This document shows positions 5,079 to 6,546 of a DNA stretch of 6,546 nt, piece by piece. The position numbers and the translations under genes were made by a program. The stretch comes from Oscillospiraceae bacterium (GTDB lineage: Bacteria > Bacillota > Clostridia > Oscillospirales > Ruminococcaceae), in NCBI GenBank assembly GCA_017396055.1, contig JAFQND010000147.1, forward strand, positions 1 through 6,546. The letters are read 5' to 3'. Positions within the stretch are counted from its first letter, which is position 1; each line of letters starts with the position of its first letter. Under the pieces are notes generated by a model, which was not told the DNA's origin, made no database searches, and saw nothing but the letters and a program-made list of their open reading frames with translations.

Positions 5079-6546
5079 ATGAAAAACTATCAGAAGTACA
5101 CCCGTCAGTATTTCATGCCTCCTGTCTGTGAAATGAAATGGGCAAAGAAAGACCACATCGAAAAAGCACCCATCTGGTGCTCTGTCGACCTCAGAGACGG
5201 CAACCAGTCGCTGATCATCCCCATGAGCCTGGAAGAGAAGCTGGAATTCTTCAGACTTCTGGTCAAAGTCGGTTTCAAGGAGATCGAGATCGGTTTCCCC
5301 GCTGCCTCTGAGACCGAGTATGCCTTCCTCCGTGCTCTGATCGAGCAGAACCTGATTCCCGATGACGTTACCGTTCAGGTACTGACTCAGTCCCGTGAGC
5401 ACATCATCAGAAAGACCTTCGAGTGCCTCAAGGGCGTCAAGAACGCTGTTGTTCATCTGTACAACTCCACTTCTCTGGCACAGCGTGAACAGGTCTTCCG
5501 CCGCTCCAAGCAGGAGATCATCGACATTGCTGTTATGGGTGCCAAGCTGTTCAACGAATGTGCAGCCGGCCACGAAAGCAATCTTCGTTTTGAATATTCT
5601 CCCGAAAGCTTCACCGGCACCGAGCCTGAGTTCGCACTGGAGATCTGCAACGCCGTTCTGGATATCTGGCAGCCTACCCCCGACCGCAAGGCGATCATCA
5701 ACCTGCCTGTTACTGTTGAACATTCGATGCCCCATATCTACGCTTCTCAGGTGGAATACATGTGCGACAACCTGAAATACCGTGATTGTGTCGAAGTATC
5801 TCTTCATCCCCATAATGACCGTGGCTGTGCTGTAGCTGACACCGAAATGGCTCTGCTGGCAGGCGCCGACCGTGTTGAGGGGACCCTCTTCGGCAATGGC
5901 GAACGTACCGGCAACGTGGATATCATCACTCTGGCAATGAATATGTTCTCCCAGGGTGTCGACCCCGGTCTGGATCTCTCCGATATGCCTTCCATCTGTG
6001 AGCTGTACGAGAGAGTCACCAGAATGCATGTTTACGAGCGTTCTCCTTACTCCGGCAAGCTGGTATTCGCCGCCTTCTCCGGTTCTCATCAGGACGCTAT
6101 TGCCAAAGGTATGAAGTGGCGGGAAGAAAAGAACCCCGAGTTCTGGACCGTTCCTTATCTGCCTATCGACCCCACCGACGTCGGCCGTGTCTACGAAACC
6201 GATGTTATCCGTATCAATTCCCAGTCCGGCAAGGGCGGTATCGGTTGGCTTCTGGAGAATAACTTCGGTTATAATCTGCCTGCCAAAATGCGTGAGAGCG
6301 TCGGCTATGCCGTCAAGAGCGTTTCCGACCATCTGCATAAGGAACTGAGCCCTGACGAAGTACTGCATGTTTTCCGCGAGCAGTATGTCAATGTCAGCGC
6401 TCCTGTTCAGCTGATTGATTATCATTTCGTCCGCACTCCCGATACCCGCACGATCCTGACTTTCGTACAGGACGGCGTGGAGCATGAAGTTACTGCCCGC
6501 GGTAACGGTCCTCTGGATGCAGTCAGCAATGCCATTCAGAAGGCAC
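5079..6546 (+). CDS. leuA: 2-isopropylmalate synthase, long form (3' end beyond the window)
   Basis: The first committed enzyme of leucine synthesis condenses acetyl-CoA with 2-oxoisovalerate to form 2-isopropylmalate; it is cytoplasmic and metal-dependent. The 489 codons present show the long (mycobacterial/yeast-like) type: N-terminal extension, then VDLRDGNQ (37-43, metal ligand Asp40), GFKEIEIGFP, RFEYSPESFTGTE (from 170), LHPHND (metal ligands His243 and His245), and GTLFGNGERTGN. The linker subdomain starts near GKGG (384-387). The leucine-binding regulatory domain starts near residue 439 and includes GNGPLDAV near the window end. Family length suggests roughly 65-75 residues are missing at the C-terminus. 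AAAGGA (5066-5071) is seven bases before ATG. It is controlled by the T-box just upstream and, by family knowledge, by leucine feedback on the enzyme. Confidence 0.96.
   Translation, partial: MKNYQKYTRQYFMPPVCEMKWAKKDHIEKAPIWCSVDLRDGNQSLIIPMSLEEKLEFFRLLVKVGFKEIEIGFPAASETEYAFLRALIEQNLIPDDVTVQVLTQSREHIIRKTFECLKGVKNAVVHLYNSTSLAQREQVFRRSKQEIIDIAVMGAKLFNECAAGHESNLRFEYSPESFTGTEPEFALEICNAVLDIWQPTPDRKAIINLPVTVEHSMPHIYASQVEYMCDNLKYRDCVEVSLHPHNDRGCAVADTEMALLAGADRVEGTLFGNGERTGNVDIITLAMNMFSQGVDPGLDLSDMPSICELYERVTRMHVYERSPYSGKLVFAAFSGSHQDAIAKGMKWREEKNPEFWTVPYLPIDPTDVGRVYETDVIRINSQSGKGGIGWLLENNFGYNLPAKMRESVGYAVKSVSDHLHKELSPDEVLHVFREQYVNVSAPVQLIDYHFVRTPDTRTILTFVQDGVEHEVTARGNGPLDAVSNAIQKA

Noticed and set aside
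5049..6485. 478-codon open frame antisense to leuA
   Set aside because: The plus strand encodes unmistakable 2-isopropylmalate synthase throughout. The antisense frame is a mirror of its codon usage and extends into the T-box leader side without start signals.

Overview
The window looks like chromosomal DNA from an anaerobic member of the Clostridia, possibly a gut-type lineage; that placement is inference. The reasons are an oxygen-sensitive glycyl radical enzyme with its activase, a Firmicutes-style T-box leader ahead of a leucine biosynthesis gene, strong GGAGG-type ribosome binding sites and compact divergent or convergent operons.

Positions 1-3224 hold a self-contained glycyl radical module. 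A partial minus-strand regulator, probably AraC-type (1-196), diverges from a two-gene plus-strand operon. The operon encodes a 711-residue glycyl radical enzyme (317-2452) and its radical SAM activating enzyme (2464-3183), and ends at a strong hairpin terminator (3190-3224). The regulator and the operon have back-to-back promoters in a 120-base gap. An 8-bp inverted repeat with copies exactly 42 bp apart brackets the operon promoter. The activase would put a radical on Gly688, which would pass it to Cys355 to start substrate chemistry. The substrate is unknown. The enzyme has the Cys-x-Glu active site of the dehydratase/lyase branch, not the Cys-Cys of pyruvate formate-lyase, and it is unusually short before the catalytic cysteine.

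Positions 3227-4554 (minus strand) hold two translationally coupled genes: a glycerophosphodiester phosphodiesterase-family protein and a gamma-carbonic-anhydrase-like hexapeptide protein. They converge on the glycyl radical operon and share its terminator hairpin.

Positions 4555-5078 contain no protein gene. This gap holds the start signals of the minus-strand pair, a near-consensus plus-strand promoter with repeated TGCAC-type motifs around it, and a complete T-box riboswitch with its terminator. The T-box controls a long-form 2-isopropylmalate synthase gene (leuA) that begins at 5079 and runs off the window end. Uncharged leucyl-tRNA should promote read-through, so leuA is made when leucine is short.

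The best candidate for something undescribed is the compact glycyl radical enzyme with its short single-cluster activase and adjacent regulator. The leucine system is well understood in outline, but its specifier appears to be CUG.
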